Origin: Flectobacillus sp. BAB-3569
GTDB taxonomy: Bacteria > Bacteroidota > Bacteroidia > Cytophagales > Spirosomataceae
Length of the DNA: 64,000 nucleotides
Assembly (NCBI RefSeq): GCF_002270355.1
Contig: NZ_NJFZ01000033.1
Location: 1 to 64,000, forward strand
Direction of reading: 5' to 3'
This document shows positions 17,753 through 26,713 of this stretch, one piece after another. The stretch's first letter is position 1. Every line of letters starts with the position of its first letter. A program made the position numbers and the translations under genes. The notes under the pieces are model-generated. The model saw only the letters and a program-made list of their open reading frames with translations. It was not told where the DNA came from and searched no databases.

Positions 17753-18583
17753 TTACCAATAAATCGGGCCTGAACCAAGATACTTTTCTGCAATTGGCAA
17801 ATAGTATTCTTTCATTTCGTCAAGGTTATAGATTTTTGGACATTTAGTATATAAGTCGTACTGATTGAAATCCTTAATCCATTCTTTGTATTGCTCGTCT
17901 TTTTTACTTAGTAGTTTTGTATAACTACCTCCTGTATGCCAAGGATAAAACGAGTGGTAACGTACCATTGCCATACCTGCCTCTGGGATCGTATTGTCTT
18001 TATGGTTTTGCAAAACTTGAAACAAATACTCATCGTGTCCCCACGCCAAATGTAAGTTGTCAAGCCCACAACCTTCTTCATATACACCTAACTCAGTATT
18101 ATATCTTTCGTCGTGCATGTCTGGATTCAATTCGTTGAACTCAGGATAAACACAAGAATCAGGGAAGCGACAGCCTACTACAAAAACATCACCAACCAAG
18201 CCCCATTGTTCTGCTTGTGAAGTACCATCTTCGTCTGAGCCCCAAAGGTACATAGCTTTGCCAAGGTCATGAATCAAACCAACCAACTGCATCCAGTCTG
18301 GGCGACCTTCAGCACGCATACCTTCTGCCGATTGAAGCAAATGTTGTACGTTAGGTAAATTCAAATCTGGGTCACTTACGTCAATCAAGGCATTCAACTT
18401 TTCCATAGCTTCCCACAAGTGCATAGGCTTGTCGAAAGTAAGGTATTTCTTTTTCATTGCCTGTACGTAATCGTAAGTTTGTCTGGTGCGCATTTTGCGA
18501 TAGTGCTCTTTTACGGCAGCAGTAATGTCGCCTTGGTCGTAGTTACGAAACTCAGATTTTTCTTTCACTAATACATCTTCCAT
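17753..18583 (-). CDS. myo-Inositol oxygenase
   Basis: 276 residues, close to animal and plant MIOX, a di-iron enzyme with a modified HD fold that cleaves myo-inositol with O2 to D-glucuronate. All six metal ligands can be matched: H81 (NVQHLLQSAEG), H105 and D106 (GLIHDLGK), H183 (WGHDEYL), H210 (RYHSFYPWH) and D243 (YDLYTK). The substrate-binding lysine region KLLSKKD and the aromatic end GSGPIYW are also kept. It stands alone: no inositol transporter or glucuronate gene is adjacent. A LacI-type palindrome lies about 100 bp upstream (18683-18696). Bacterial MIOX is uncommon but known in Bacteroidota. Confidence 0.93.
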   Translation of the reverse strand: MEDVLVKEKSEFRNYDQGDITAAVKEHYRKMRTRQTYDYVQAMKKKYLTFDKPMHLWEAMEKLNALIDVSDPDLNLPNVQHLLQSAEGMRAEGRPDWMQLVGLIHDLGKAMYLWGSDEDGTSQAEQWGLVGDVFVVGCRFPDSCVYPEFNELNPDMHDERYNTELGVYEEGCGLDNLHLAWGHDEYLFQVLQNHKDNTIPEAGMAMVRYHSFYPWHTGGSYTKLLSKKDEQYKEWIKDFNQYDLYTKCPKIYNLDEMKEYYLPIAEKYLGSGPIYW

Positions 18584-18682
18584 GGTATGATATTTTTCTT
18601 GTTTATTTACCTATTTTTCATCGAAAAGGAATATTTGATACTAAGCTACTGAAGAAATTTTGAAAAATCATGAAATATTTCG

Positions 18683-18696
18683 TGAAATCGATTTCA
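18683..18696. promoter_or_regulatory. LacI-type operator candidate upstream of inositol oxygenase
   Basis: TGAAATCGATTTCA is a perfect 14-bp palindrome with a central CG and fits the LacI/GalR-family consensus TGWAANCGNTNWCA. It is 100 bp upstream of the inositol oxygenase start and just downstream of the fumC terminator. An AT-rich imperfect palindrome (ATGAAATATTTCGTG) adjoins it at about 18670-18684. No LacI gene is in the window. Confidence 0.5.
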
Positions 18697-18711
18697 AAAT
18701 AAAGTACAAAT

Positions 18712-18746
18712 AAAAAGCCCCAAACCATACTTGATTTGAGGCTTTT
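18712..18746 (-). terminator. Terminator of fumC
   Basis: On the minus strand AAAAGCCTCAAA and TTTGGGGCTTTTT form a 12-bp stem with a G-T pair and 10-nt loop, 26 bp past the fumC stop, with a T-run. Confidence 0.82.
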
Positions 18747-18771
18747 CTTAGAAAAATACCATGAAATTGGA

Positions 18772-20175
18772 TTACACGTTGATTTCGCCAACCATGTTTT
18801 CAGGTTTTACCCACTGGTCAAATTCTTCAGCAGTTAGGTAACCTAAAGCAATAGCCGTTTCTTTCAAAGTTGAACCGTTTTTGTGAGCTGTTTGAGCAAT
18901 CTCAGCAGCTTTGTAATAACCAATCTTTGTGTTCAAAGCAGTTACCAACATCAACGAGTTGTTTACGTGTTTTTTGATATTTTCGTGTAATGGCTCAATA
19001 CCCAAAGCACACTTGTCATTGAAGGCAACACAAACATCACCAATCAAACGAGCTGAGTGCAAGAAGTTATAAATCATTACTGGTTTGAATACGTTCAATT
19101 CAAAATGACCCATTGAACCACCAATGTTGATAGCTACGTCGTTACCCATTACCTGAGCAGCCACCATTGTCATAGCTTCGCATTGAGTAGGGTTTACTTT
19201 TCCTGGCATAATTGAAGAACCTGGCTCGTTGTCTGGGATGTAGATTTCGCCAATACCCGAACGAGGCCCCGAAGACAACATACGAATATCGTTACCAATT
19301 TTCATCAAGCTAGCTGCTACAGTTTTCAAAGCACCATGTGCTTCAACGATAGCATCGTGAGCTGCCAAAGCTTCGAATTTATTTTCAGCAGTCACAAATG
19401 GCAAACCTGTTAGGTCAGCAATGTGTTTAGCTACGTTTACATCATAACCTTTTGGTGTATTGATACCTGTACCAACGGCAGTACCACCCAAAGCCAACTC
19501 TGATAAGTGAGCCAAAGTGTTGTTGATAGCACGCAAGCCATGATCTAACTGAGATACATAACCAGAAAACTCTTGACCTAAAGTCAAAGGAGTTGCGTCC
19601 ATGAAGTGAGTACGACCAATTTTTACAACATCTTTGAAAGCCTTAGCTTTAGCATCTAGTGTATCGCGAAGTGTTTTGATACCCGGAATGGTTACTTCCA
19701 ACAAGATTTTGTAAGCTGCAATGTGCATTGCAGTTGGGAAAGTATCATTTGAAGATTGTGACTTGTTTACATCGTCGTTCGGATGAACAAATTTTTGTTC
19801 GTCAAGCAATGAACCACCATTTACTACGTGAGCACGGTAAGCGATTACCTCGTTGCAGTTCATGTTTGATTGAGTACCCGAACCAGTTTGCCAAACCACT
19901 AATGGGAATTGGTCATCTAATTTACCTTCAAGAATCTCATCACATACTTGAGCGATAAGGTTTTTTTTCTCTTCAGGCAATACACCAGCGTCGAAGTTAG
20001 CAAACGCTGCTGCTTTTTTTAGGTATGCAAAAGCCTTGATGATTTCCTTCGGCATCTTGTTGATGTCCTGAGCAATCGGGAAATTCATGATTGAACGTTG
20101 GGTCTGAGCTCCCCAGTAAACGTTGGCAGGCACTTGCACCTTACCCATCGTGTCTTTTTCTATTCTATATTCCAT
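18772..20175 (-). CDS. fumC: Class II fumarate hydratase
   Basis: 467 residues, iron-independent homotetrameric fumarase converting fumarate and L-malate in the TCA cycle. The superfamily signature [17 protein letters not shown] is intact and includes the mobile SS loop; other class II motifs are [16 protein letters not shown] and [17 protein letters not shown]. The frame can be read from a TTG at 20181, but the ATG at 20175 ([16 protein letters not shown]) fits the family. A TACCTTTG -7 element lies 63 bp upstream of the ATG and a terminator follows, so it appears monocistronic. The gene contains an A8 run that is intact, relevant to the frameshift question elsewhere. Confidence 0.97.
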   Translation of the reverse strand: MEYRIEKDTMGKVQVPANVYWGAQTQRSIMNFPIAQDINKMPKEIIKAFAYLKKAAAFANFDAGVLPEEKKNLIAQVCDEILEGKLDDQFPLVVWQTGSGTQSNMNCNEVIAYRAHVVNGGSLLDEQKFVHPNDDVNKSQSSNDTFPTAMHIAAYKILLEVTIPGIKTLRDTLDAKAKAFKDVVKIGRTHFMDATPLTLGQEFSGYVSQLDHGLRAINNTLAHLSELALGGTAVGTGINTPKGYDVNVAKHIADLTGLPFVTAENKFEALAAHDAIVEAHGALKTVAASLMKIGNDIRMLSSGPRSGIGEIYIPDNEPGSSIMPGKVNPTQCEAMTMVAAQVMGNDVAINIGGSMGHFELNVFKPVMIYNFLHSARLIGDVCVAFNDKCALGIEPLHENIKKHVNNSLMLVTALNTKIGYYKAAEIAQTAHKNGSTLKETAIALGYLTAEEFDQWVKPENMVGEINV

Positions 20176-20237
20176 TGTCAAATTGAGAATTGGTAATTGG
20201 TTTCGCTAAACTTGCGTTATAGGAAGAATAAATCACG

Positions 20238-20245
20238 CAAAGGTA
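20238..20245 (-). promoter_or_regulatory. -7 promoter element of fumC
   Basis: Minus-strand TACCTTTG is a perfect Bacteroidota -7 (TAnnTTTG), which would put the transcript start about 50-55 nt before the ATG. A clear TTG -33 box at the right spacing is not seen. Confidence 0.55.
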
Positions 20246-20395
20246 CACTACAAATGAGTTGAATGAGAATGATTTTTATTTTTTTGTGGTAAAAATCGAT
20301 AGGTACGACAAGAGGGGTGTTTTTCGGGATGTTTTACAAAAAAACTACTTATCAAATGTTTTTACTTAGTAGAAAATCCCTATATTTGAATAAAC

Positions 20396-20430
20396 AAAAA
20401 TCCCAGGTAACCATATATTTACCTGGGATT
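20396..20430 (-). terminator. Terminator after the secreted coiled-coil gene
   Basis: Minus-strand TCCCAGGTAA and TTACCTGGGA form a 10-bp stem around an 8-nt AT loop, followed by TTTTTG. The rest of the 20176-20490 spacer holds only the fumC promoter region. Confidence 0.85.
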
Positions 20431-20490
20431 ATAACTCTTGCTTAATTAAAAACAAGAGAGTGGTGTTCCACTTTTTTCACCTTAACTAAA

Positions 20491-21183
20491 TTAGTTCTTC
20501 TGATCTCGAGTTTGCTCGAGGTTCAATATCTTTGAGCGTTGTTGGTTGATTTGTTGCTGCAAATCAGCCACTTTAGCTTTGTTTTCTTCTATTGATTTCT
20601 TGTCAGCATCTACTTGTTCTTGCGATTTGGCAATGCTTCGCAATGAACGCTCAATGCGTTTTTCAAGTTTTGTGTTTGCGATTAGGAGTTTGTTGAGACT
20701 TTTCTGACTTTTATCTAAAGACTTACTGTCTTCTTGCAAAAGACCAGAAAGGTAATTGTACTGGTAGCGTGATAAGAAGTTTTCTAAATTGCTTGAAAGC
20801 TTCAAAACTTCCTCTGGAGTATAGGTTTGACTCGAGGTTTTTTCACTTACTGAGTTTGTATACAAATATACATTAAATATTCCTTTCTCCACTCTACTTT
20901 CTTCAACATATAATATACTATTTACAGTAGCAGTAGTAATATCACTAAAAACAACGTTGTCGGCGATAACTTTATTGCTTCTGCGCTTAGTTTTTGCATG
21001 ATAACTATTTTCTAAATACTCGCACCATGCTTTTAAAAGGCTTTTTTTATCACCTTTTGTACTCGAAGTAAGTACGGGCTTTCCCTCATACATACTTTCG
21101 GTCACTTTTTGACTAAAACTTAGATTACTGATAGATATTCCTATAAATAGGACACAAGCAAAGACTGTTCGTTTAATATTCAT
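20491..21183 (-). CDS. Secreted protein with C-terminal coiled coil, function unknown
   Basis: 230 residues, not recognised. A signal peptide (about residues 1-24, MNIKRTVFACVLFIGIS then SNLSFSQ) predicts export. A central region of about 90 residues contains beta-like segments (NVVFSDITTATVNSILYVEE). The last 80-90 residues are a charged coiled coil (LEKRIERSLRSIAKSQEQ, then NKAKVADLQQQINQQRSKI). It may be periplasmic or surface attached. It has its own terminator and is divergent from the GT2-HAD gene. Nothing indicates a pathway. Confidence 0.75.
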   Translation of the reverse strand: MNIKRTVFACVLFIGISISNLSFSQKVTESMYEGKPVLTSSTKGDKKSLLKAWCEYLENSYHAKTKRRSNKVIADNVVFSDITTATVNSILYVEESRVEKGIFNVYLYTNSVSEKTSSQTYTPEEVLKLSSNLENFLSRYQYNYLSGLLQEDSKSLDKSQKSLNKLLIANTKLEKRIERSLRSIAKSQEQVDADKKSIEENKAKVADLQQQINQQRSKILNLEQTRDQKN

Positions 21184-21486
21184 AAGCTTAAATTTTAATA
21201 TATTTTAAGTAAAGAATAGTAAACGCTTCAATCATAGGCAATTGTGTTTATTTGTAAAAGTGTAATCGTTTTAAAAACTACTCTAAATTTAGAAGTTTAG
21301 ACAATAGTTTTTTTCATTACAAACTTACAAGCCAAGTATCAGCAAATCATTAGTAAAAGATTAGAAATTTATTAGAATTGTATAGCACTGTAGCTTTAAG
21401 GGGATTCTAATACCTATGTAAGCTGAATGTAATGTAAAATCGACATTTTGAGGAAACAGTTTTATGTCACTTAAAATGAATGATTT
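21184..21486. other. Divergent intergenic region, nothing recognised
   Basis: AT-rich 303-bp spacer between the secreted protein and the GT2-HAD gene. It must hold both promoters, but no good TAnnTTTG element, repeat family or RNA structure stands out. Confidence 0.5.
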
Positions 21487-22851
21487 ATGAAAAATATAAG
21501 TGTGATCATTCCTGCGTGGAATGAGGAGGTAACTATTTCGGAGGTAATAAGAAAAGCCTTTAACTCTAAATTAACAAAAGAAGTATTGGTAATTGATGAT
21601 GATTCAACTGATAATACAGTTTCTGTAGCATTGTTATCTGGTGCCTGCGTGATTGGGAGTGCAGAAAAGGGAAAAGGAATATCTATGCAAGAGGGAGTCA
21701 GGTTGGCTACAGGTGATTATTTGGTTTTTCTCGACGCCGATATTCCAACCTATCCTGAAGATATCGTTGATTTGATGGCGAATCCTCTGATGGAAGGAAA
21801 TATTGATTTTGTGAAATCATGCTTTGATAGGCAGGCTGGCCGTGTAACCGAGTTGCTGGCAAAGCCCTTATTAGATATTTATTTTCCAGAGTTAAATCAA
21901 TTTTCGCAACCACTCAGTGGGATAGTTTCAGGGAAAAGAAGCTTTTTGGAAAATATTGTTTTTGAAAATGATTATGGTGTAGATATTGGCTTGCTCATAG
22001 ATATGTACCAAGCTAATGCCAGAATTGCCGAGGTAAATATTGGCTATGTCGAAAATAAAATGAAGCCATTGCAATCCTTAGGAAATATGGCCAAAGAAGT
22101 CACCCGTGCTATTATGAACCGTGCCGAAGCAGATACGACTTATCATGCCGTTCCACATCAGTCGGTAATTGGTGGGCTTCGAGCAGAGCTGAATCCCGCA
22201 CTCAAGCATAAGGTGGTGGTATTTGACATGGATAGGACCATTTTATCGGATAGTTTTATTCAAACTGCGGCACGCCATTTTGGTTTTGAAAAAGCCCTTC
22301 GGAAAATTGCCCTTGAGTATGTCAACCCTGTCATTAGAACCAAGGAGATTGCCAAATTGATGAAAGGACATACGATTGCTGAAATTATCGAGGTGTTAGA
22401 CATGATTCCGATAACGCCAGATTTTGAACAAACAGTGCAGGCATTGAAACAAAGAGGTTGTATAATCGGGATTGTGAGTGACAGTTATAGTTTGGTAACG
22501 AATCACCTAATGCACCGATTTCAATTGGATTTTACGATGGCCAATGATCTAGAGTTTTGGAGAGGGAATACGACTGGTGAAGTTAAAATTCCTTCGGCTT
22601 TTTTCAGACACCACGAAGCCAAGTGTAAACACGATTATTGCAAAAGCCATGTAATTTCTTACGTGTCAGCTGCTTTGGGATTGACGCTCGATGAAATAAT
22701 GGTGATTGGAGATGGCGAGAACGATATGTGTATGGTTCAAAAGGCAGGCTTAGGGTTTTCATTTTGTGCCAGCCATCCTGCGTTAGAATTAGTAGCCGAT
22801 GTGGTGCTTCGAGAAAGAAGTTTTGAACCTATGCTCGCGTATGTAGAGTAG
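21487..22851 (+). CDS. GT2/GT81 glycosyltransferase fused to a HAD phosphatase (putative bifunctional glucosylglycerate enzyme)
   Basis: 454 residues, two domains. The N-terminal half (1-225) is a GT-A glycosyltransferase with IPAWNEE, EKGKGISMQEG and the metal-binding D83-A-D85. Its RVTELLAKPLLDIYFPEL, QPLSGIVSGKR and DYGVDIGLLIDM blocks match glucosyl-3-phosphoglycerate synthase (GpgS, GT81). The C-terminal half (about 240-450) is a HAD phosphatase of the SerB-like class: D247-x-D249 in VVFDMDRTI, SDS (motif II) and GDGEND at 408-413. Fusion of synthase and phosphatase parallels known mannosylglycerate MpgS-MpgP fusions, so the predicted product is glucosylglycerate, a compatible solute (inference). 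Start ATG at 21487. It stands alone between divergent or convergent neighbours. Confidence 0.72.
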   Translation: MKNISVIIPAWNEEVTISEVIRKAFNSKLTKEVLVIDDDSTDNTVSVALLSGACVIGSAEKGKGISMQEGVRLATGDYLVFLDADIPTYPEDIVDLMANPLMEGNIDFVKSCFDRQAGRVTELLAKPLLDIYFPELNQFSQPLSGIVSGKRSFLENIVFENDYGVDIGLLIDMYQANARIAEVNIGYVENKMKPLQSLGNMAKEVTRAIMNRAEADTTYHAVPHQSVIGGLRAELNPALKHKVVVFDMDRTILSDSFIQTAARHFGFEKALRKIALEYVNPVIRTKEIAKLMKGHTIAEIIEVLDMIPITPDFEQTVQALKQRGCIIGIVSDSYSLVTNHLMHRFQLDFTMANDLEFWRGNTTGEVKIPSAFFRHHEAKCKHDYCKSHVISYVSAALGLTLDEIMVIGDGENDMCMVQKAGLGFSFCASHPALELVADVVLRERSFEPMLAYVE

Positions 22852-22861
22852 ATTATGAACT

Positions 22862-22978
22862 ATTGTGGATTTAGGATTGCTGATTTCGGAAGTGTAATCT
22901 TTTATGTTTTGTAAAAAATAGAGGTATTTTACTTTATTTCCGAAATCAAAAATCCCAAATTGCTTACAATCCTTCGTG
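22862..22978. repeat. Family B inverted-repeat element
   Basis: GTGGATTTAGGATTGCTGAT then TTCGGAAGTG on the left, and TTTCCGAAATC, AAAAATCCCAAATTGC on the right, can fold into one long imperfect hairpin. Similar elements lie at 24645-24745 and 35695-35810, with a weaker one at 23050-23135. Confidence 0.7.
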
Positions 22979-23000
22979 CAGTACTATCATAAACAAGAAA

Positions 23001-23021
23001 TGCTCCCCAAAGCGGGGAGCA
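23001..23021. terminator. GC-rich hairpin between convergent genes
   Basis: TGCTCCCC AAAG CGGGGAGCA: strong 8-9 bp stem between the convergent GT2-HAD and mscS genes. The T-run is weak on both strands, so its role as a terminator is only likely. Confidence 0.5.
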
Positions 23022-23145
23022 CTCTATATTTAGTGGAAGGTAATAAATCGTTCTAGTAATGAATTTTGAGTGCGGAGTTTGGATAACAGTATTTTTCCAT
23101 ATCTCCGAAAACCTCAATCTTCAATCCACAATCGTAAAGCTTCTT

Positions 23146-24219
23146 CTATTCCTCATTCACTACCATTTCTTGTGGTGTTTTCATAATCATCGTTCTAATT
23201 GGGAATGGAATTTCTATAGCTTCTTCTCTGAATTTCTTATGAATATCTTTTATAAACTCATGTTTGATTAGGAACTGGTCGCTGAAAGTTTTGGCTCTCA
23301 TAATCACGGTCATTTTAATCGATGAATCATCAAAAGAATTAAATCTTACTATTGGAGTAAAATTCTCTACTGCTCCTTCCAATCGACTCATGGTGGCTTG
23401 TGCGACTTCGATGGCAATTTTTTCTACATATTCCAAATCAGAATCGTATGAGATGCCAATGCTGACTGTTGCGGGAGTTTCGGTATCAGGGAAATTATAA
23501 TTTTTGAGAGCATTGGTCGAAATCTTCGAATTGGGAACAATCACAATATGGTTAGAGATTGTTCTAATGGTGGTATTTCGCCAAGTAATATCTTCAATAA
23601 AGCCTTCTTCGCCTGTCGAAAGCTGTACATAATCTTGCGGACGAATCTTCTTTGACACTAATAACTGCAAACCTGCAAAAAGGTTTGATAAGGTGTCTTG
23701 TAGCGCCAAGGCTACAGCCAATCCACTGACTCCCAGTGCGGTAAGTGCTGGTGCGACTGATACGCCAACGCTTTGTAAAATCATTACTAATGCACCAATA
23801 TAAATGGCTACTCGAATGATATTAGTAATGATAGAGGACGTTGGCACAGACCCATTTACTTGAGGCATTTTTTGATTCGCCAAGCTGGTGAAAAAATTGG
23901 CACAGGCTTTGGCAATACTAAAAATTAAAAAAATATGAGCTATTCTGCCTGCATAGATTTGATAATGTCCTAACTCCGTGTTGTAATATTCCACACCCAT
24001 TTCCAAGAAAATAGCTGCAAGTAAGGGCACAATATTGTTGTGGATACTTACCAATAAAATATCATTGAAACTCGCCTCTGAGTGAATAGTATCAAAGTTG
24101 CCATAAGCTGCCTTTACACGTCCTCGCCAAATGGTCTGAACTGCTTTGGCAATACCCACACCAGCACAAATCCAGCCTAAAAGAAATACTATTATAATCC
24201 AGTTTGATTGTATCATCAT
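23146..24219 (-). CDS. MscS-family mechanosensitive ion channel
   Basis: 357 residues with an N-terminal membrane helix, further helices around 60-165, and the MscS core: the pore helix GVSGLAVALALQDTLSNLFA (Gly/Ala packing), then the beta domain VQLSTGEEGFIEDITWRNTT and PNSKISTNALKNYN. The C-terminal cytoplasmic cage domain follows (FTPIVRFNSFDDSSIKM). Such channels release solutes on hypo-osmotic shock; it lies next to the putative compatible-solute enzyme, which is a suggestive but unproven pairing. Start is ATG ATG at 24219; either could be used. Confidence 0.92.
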   Translation of the reverse strand: MMIQSNWIIIVFLLGWICAGVGIAKAVQTIWRGRVKAAYGNFDTIHSEASFNDILLVSIHNNIVPLLAAIFLEMGVEYYNTELGHYQIYAGRIAHIFLIFSIAKACANFFTSLANQKMPQVNGSVPTSSIITNIIRVAIYIGALVMILQSVGVSVAPALTALGVSGLAVALALQDTLSNLFAGLQLLVSKKIRPQDYVQLSTGEEGFIEDITWRNTTIRTISNHIVIVPNSKISTNALKNYNFPDTETPATVSIGISYDSDLEYVEKIAIEVAQATMSRLEGAVENFTPIVRFNSFDDSSIKMTVIMRAKTFSDQFLIKHEFIKDIHKKFREEAIEIPFPIRTMIMKTPQEMVVNEE

Positions 24220-24591
24220 GTTAAAAATTGTTCGCTTGAGTAGAAAAGCGATAGATTGAAGAATAAAAAATTAGACTCAAGTATTTACCTGAGATAAAAT
24301 ATATACGATAAAATAGTGGAAAAGTTTTTTAATAAGTAGGAGTGATTGGTTTTGAATGCTGTCTTTTGAATTGAACATCATTTTTTGTGATGAATAAAGC
24401 TTTTTACACCGAAATAAGCTTCGAAATATGTATTGTTATCAAGTTTATGGTAAACTTGTTCTAAAAATACTAGACACTACTTAGCGTTATACTTCTTTAC
24501 GTTTGATGATACAAAGGAAATACGCCAGACTTAAAGTCCAATTAATAAATAATTAGAATCGAATTAGATTGTCTAATGATAGAAAACCTTC

Positions 24592-24613
24592 AGGGCTTTA
24601 TTTAAAAAAGCCC
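24592..24613 (-). terminator. Weak terminator-like hairpin
   Basis: AGGGCTTT and AAAGCCC(C) pair around an AT loop downstream of the DUF4241 gene. The tail on the minus strand is only TGAAGGTTTTC. Confidence 0.3.
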
Positions 24614-24644
24614 CAAATCAATAATTTAGCGCATTTTTATACAA

Positions 24645-24745
24645 TTGTAGATTTGGGATTGCTGATTATGGAAATAAACTAAAATGCCTTTATTTGTCAT
24701 AAAAATAGAAGCTTACACTTCCGAAATCCAACGAATAGGACTTTT
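24645..24745. repeat. Family B inverted-repeat element
   Basis: GTAGATTTGGGATTGCTGAT followed by TATGGAAA, and on the far side ACACTTCCGAAATCC. Same arm order as 22862-22978. The rest of the 24220-24924 gap contains the weak hairpin at 24592 and, at 24820-24924, GC-richer sequence of unknown origin next to the DUF4241 gene. Confidence 0.6.
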
Positions 24746-24924
24746 GGTCAGATGTGGAATTTGAAATACCTTTGCTTGAATGTATTGTGGTGTAAATAGT
24801 TGTTTTTGAGTTGCTTACGATTTGGAAATGGGTTTCCGATAGCCGACACTAAGGTGCGGATAAGTTCCAAAGGTTGAGGTTTATTTCGTTCGCCCCACTT
24901 GCCACAACCCCATGTTGGTAGCCG

Positions 24925-25680
24925 TTATTCTTCTTCGTCCTCTTCGTCAGTTAGTTGAATAAAGTCAATAATTAGTTTTATTGGTTGTCCGTTTTTGTCA
25001 AGTCCAACGTACCGAGAATATAAACCGTCTCCCCAACCAGAACCAAACATTATTATGTTGGCATTTGCATTTGACGGTGTGTAATTTATCCAGTCTTCTC
25101 CTCTTGAACTCGCTGGTATATTTGCATTTTCTTTAAAATGACTTTCCAAGACATCCCTGTAAAAATTACCTTCCTTGTTTTTTGTGTCAAAATCAGCAAT
25201 TTCTTGATTGTATAACTTCCAAGTTTCGTAGTCTGCAAAACAGCCAAGTCCGTTTTCAACTGGAAACATTCCATTCATTTTTTTCTCAAAATCGTCTGCT
25301 AATAAAGTTTCCGAGATTAGTGACAGTTCCCAAGAAACTGGAATTTCGTCTTTGAAGTTTAGTTCTGCATAAGCAACTCGTCCGCTATAACCCTCATAAC
25401 CATCATCAATTCCAATGTAAAGGTAAACGGGATATTCGTCTGGCTTTACTGTCCAAGATTGAGGAAGTCCTAATTCTCGAAACACTGGGTCAGCGGAAAT
25501 GATTTGTCCACTTGTTAATTTAAGATTTCCAGCGAAAAATCTATCATAATTTTTGTTGGTTTTTAGATTTTCAAAGTCTGAATAGTCAAACTCTATTTCT
25601 TCGTCAAAAATTGTTTGTTTGACTTTCTTATTCTGTACATCATGTTCGGTCCTCCCGAAAAATTTGTCAAGTAGTCCCAT
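24925..25680 (-). CDS. DUF4241 domain protein
   Basis: 251 residues, soluble and acidic. The stretch SADPVFRELGLPQSWTVKPD, PVYLYIG, GRVAYAELNFKDEIPVSWEL, GCFADYETW and the end GDGLYSRYVGLDKNGQPIKL then IIDFIQL agree with DUF4241, a family of unknown function common as single genes in Bacteroidota and Firmicutes. The C terminus is a run of acidic residues. The flanks differ from neighbouring spacers (GC-richer blocks GGCTACCAACATGGGG and GCTGCCCACATCCCACATCC), suggesting a mobile single-gene insertion. No toxin or immunity partner is visible. Confidence 0.7.
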   Translation of the reverse strand: MGLLDKFFGRTEHDVQNKKVKQTIFDEEIEFDYSDFENLKTNKNYDRFFAGNLKLTSGQIISADPVFRELGLPQSWTVKPDEYPVYLYIGIDDGYEGYSGRVAYAELNFKDEIPVSWELSLISETLLADDFEKKMNGMFPVENGLGCFADYETWKLYNQEIADFDTKNKEGNFYRDVLESHFKENANIPASSRGEDWINYTPSNANANIIMFGSGWGDGLYSRYVGLDKNGQPIKLIIDFIQLTDEEDEEE

Positions 25681-25769
25681 TGGTAATTATTAAGTCAGTT
25701 TGTCGATAGTTTCGGTTTTATCTAATGGCTGCCCACATCCCACATCCGAAATGGTTGTTTCTTGATTCC

Positions 25770-26713
25770 CTAAATCCAGTGTTTGCGTTTAAAAAACCAC
25801 AGTACTGCGGTAGATGAAAGCATCATTAAAATCAATGCCAAATAAAAACCATAGGGATGCAAAATGGTTGGCATGACTTGATAATTCATTCCGAAAATCC
25901 CAGCGATGAGCGTAGGAGGGAGGAAAACGATGGTTACAACTGTAAAGATTTTAATAATCTGGTTTTGTTCGAGGTTGATCAAACCTGTAAATGTATCTTG
26001 AAGATACTCCAAACGCTCAAAATTGAAAGTGGTATATTCCGTCAAGGAACTAATATCTTTCAACACAATCCTTAATCTTTCACGGTAACTTTCTGGAAAT
26101 AATCTACTTCGTTGAATACTCGACAATACACGCTGTTTGTCGATAATACTTTCACGAAGCATCATAGAGTTTTCTTGTAAAGTGTTGATTTTGAGTAGTA
26201 TTTCTTGTTTTGGCTTTTTTTCGTTGGAAAGTGATTTACTGATATTGGTAATTTCTCGTGACATATTTTCCAGCAAATCGGCATCGGCTTCGATGCGTGT
26301 TTCGAGCAATAACAAGAAAATATCAATACCAGTCTCAAAAGGTTCTACATATACACGCATCTTTTTTACAGTATCAGCAAAAGTTTTTGAATCGCCCTGA
26401 CGATAGGTAAATAAAGTAGTATTTTTTATCAAAAACGAAACAGGATAACTATGATAGCCATGCTGGTCTATTTTAGAAAAATTGGAGTTGGCTACCATCA
26501 TATCGCCCTGTTCAAAAAACGGGCACTACTTTCAATCTCCACAATTTCTTGCGGAGTCTGAAAACTAACTTGGCATTTGCTTTCTATCCATTCTTCCTCT
26601 TCGGGACTTGGCGATTGCAAGTCCACCCAAATCACATTCGGAATTTGCGAGAGCATTCTCACGTCGTTTTCCTTTCTGATTTGTTTTTTCTCCTTATAAA
26701 AGATTCTTACCAT
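25770..26713 (-). pseudogene. corA: CorA-family Mg2+/Co2+ transporter, split by a frameshift
   Basis: Two overlapping frames make one CorA. The first (26713 down, MVRIFYKEKKQIRKENDVR) ends EIVEIESSARFLNRAI; the second continues with MMVANSNFSKIDQHG, a long helical domain (RLRIVLKDISSLTEYTTFNF), two membrane helices and the selectivity motif GMN in GIFGMNYQVMP, ending at 25770. The switch is at six A on the + strand (26514-26519): CGT TTT TTG AAC in the first frame. One extra T gives SSARFFEQGDMMVANSNF, exactly as expected for the family, and a total of 314 residues, normal for CorA. T TTT TTG is also a possible -1 slippery heptamer. Either a sequencing error, a real lesion or slippage. Its neighbour to the right is an APC permease on the other strand. 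Confidence 0.82.

Noticed and set aside
24220-24924. Integron attC site beside the DUF4241 gene
   Set aside because: GTTRRRY/RYYYAAC core pairs could not be found in the right arrangement; only atypical GC-rich flanks are seen.
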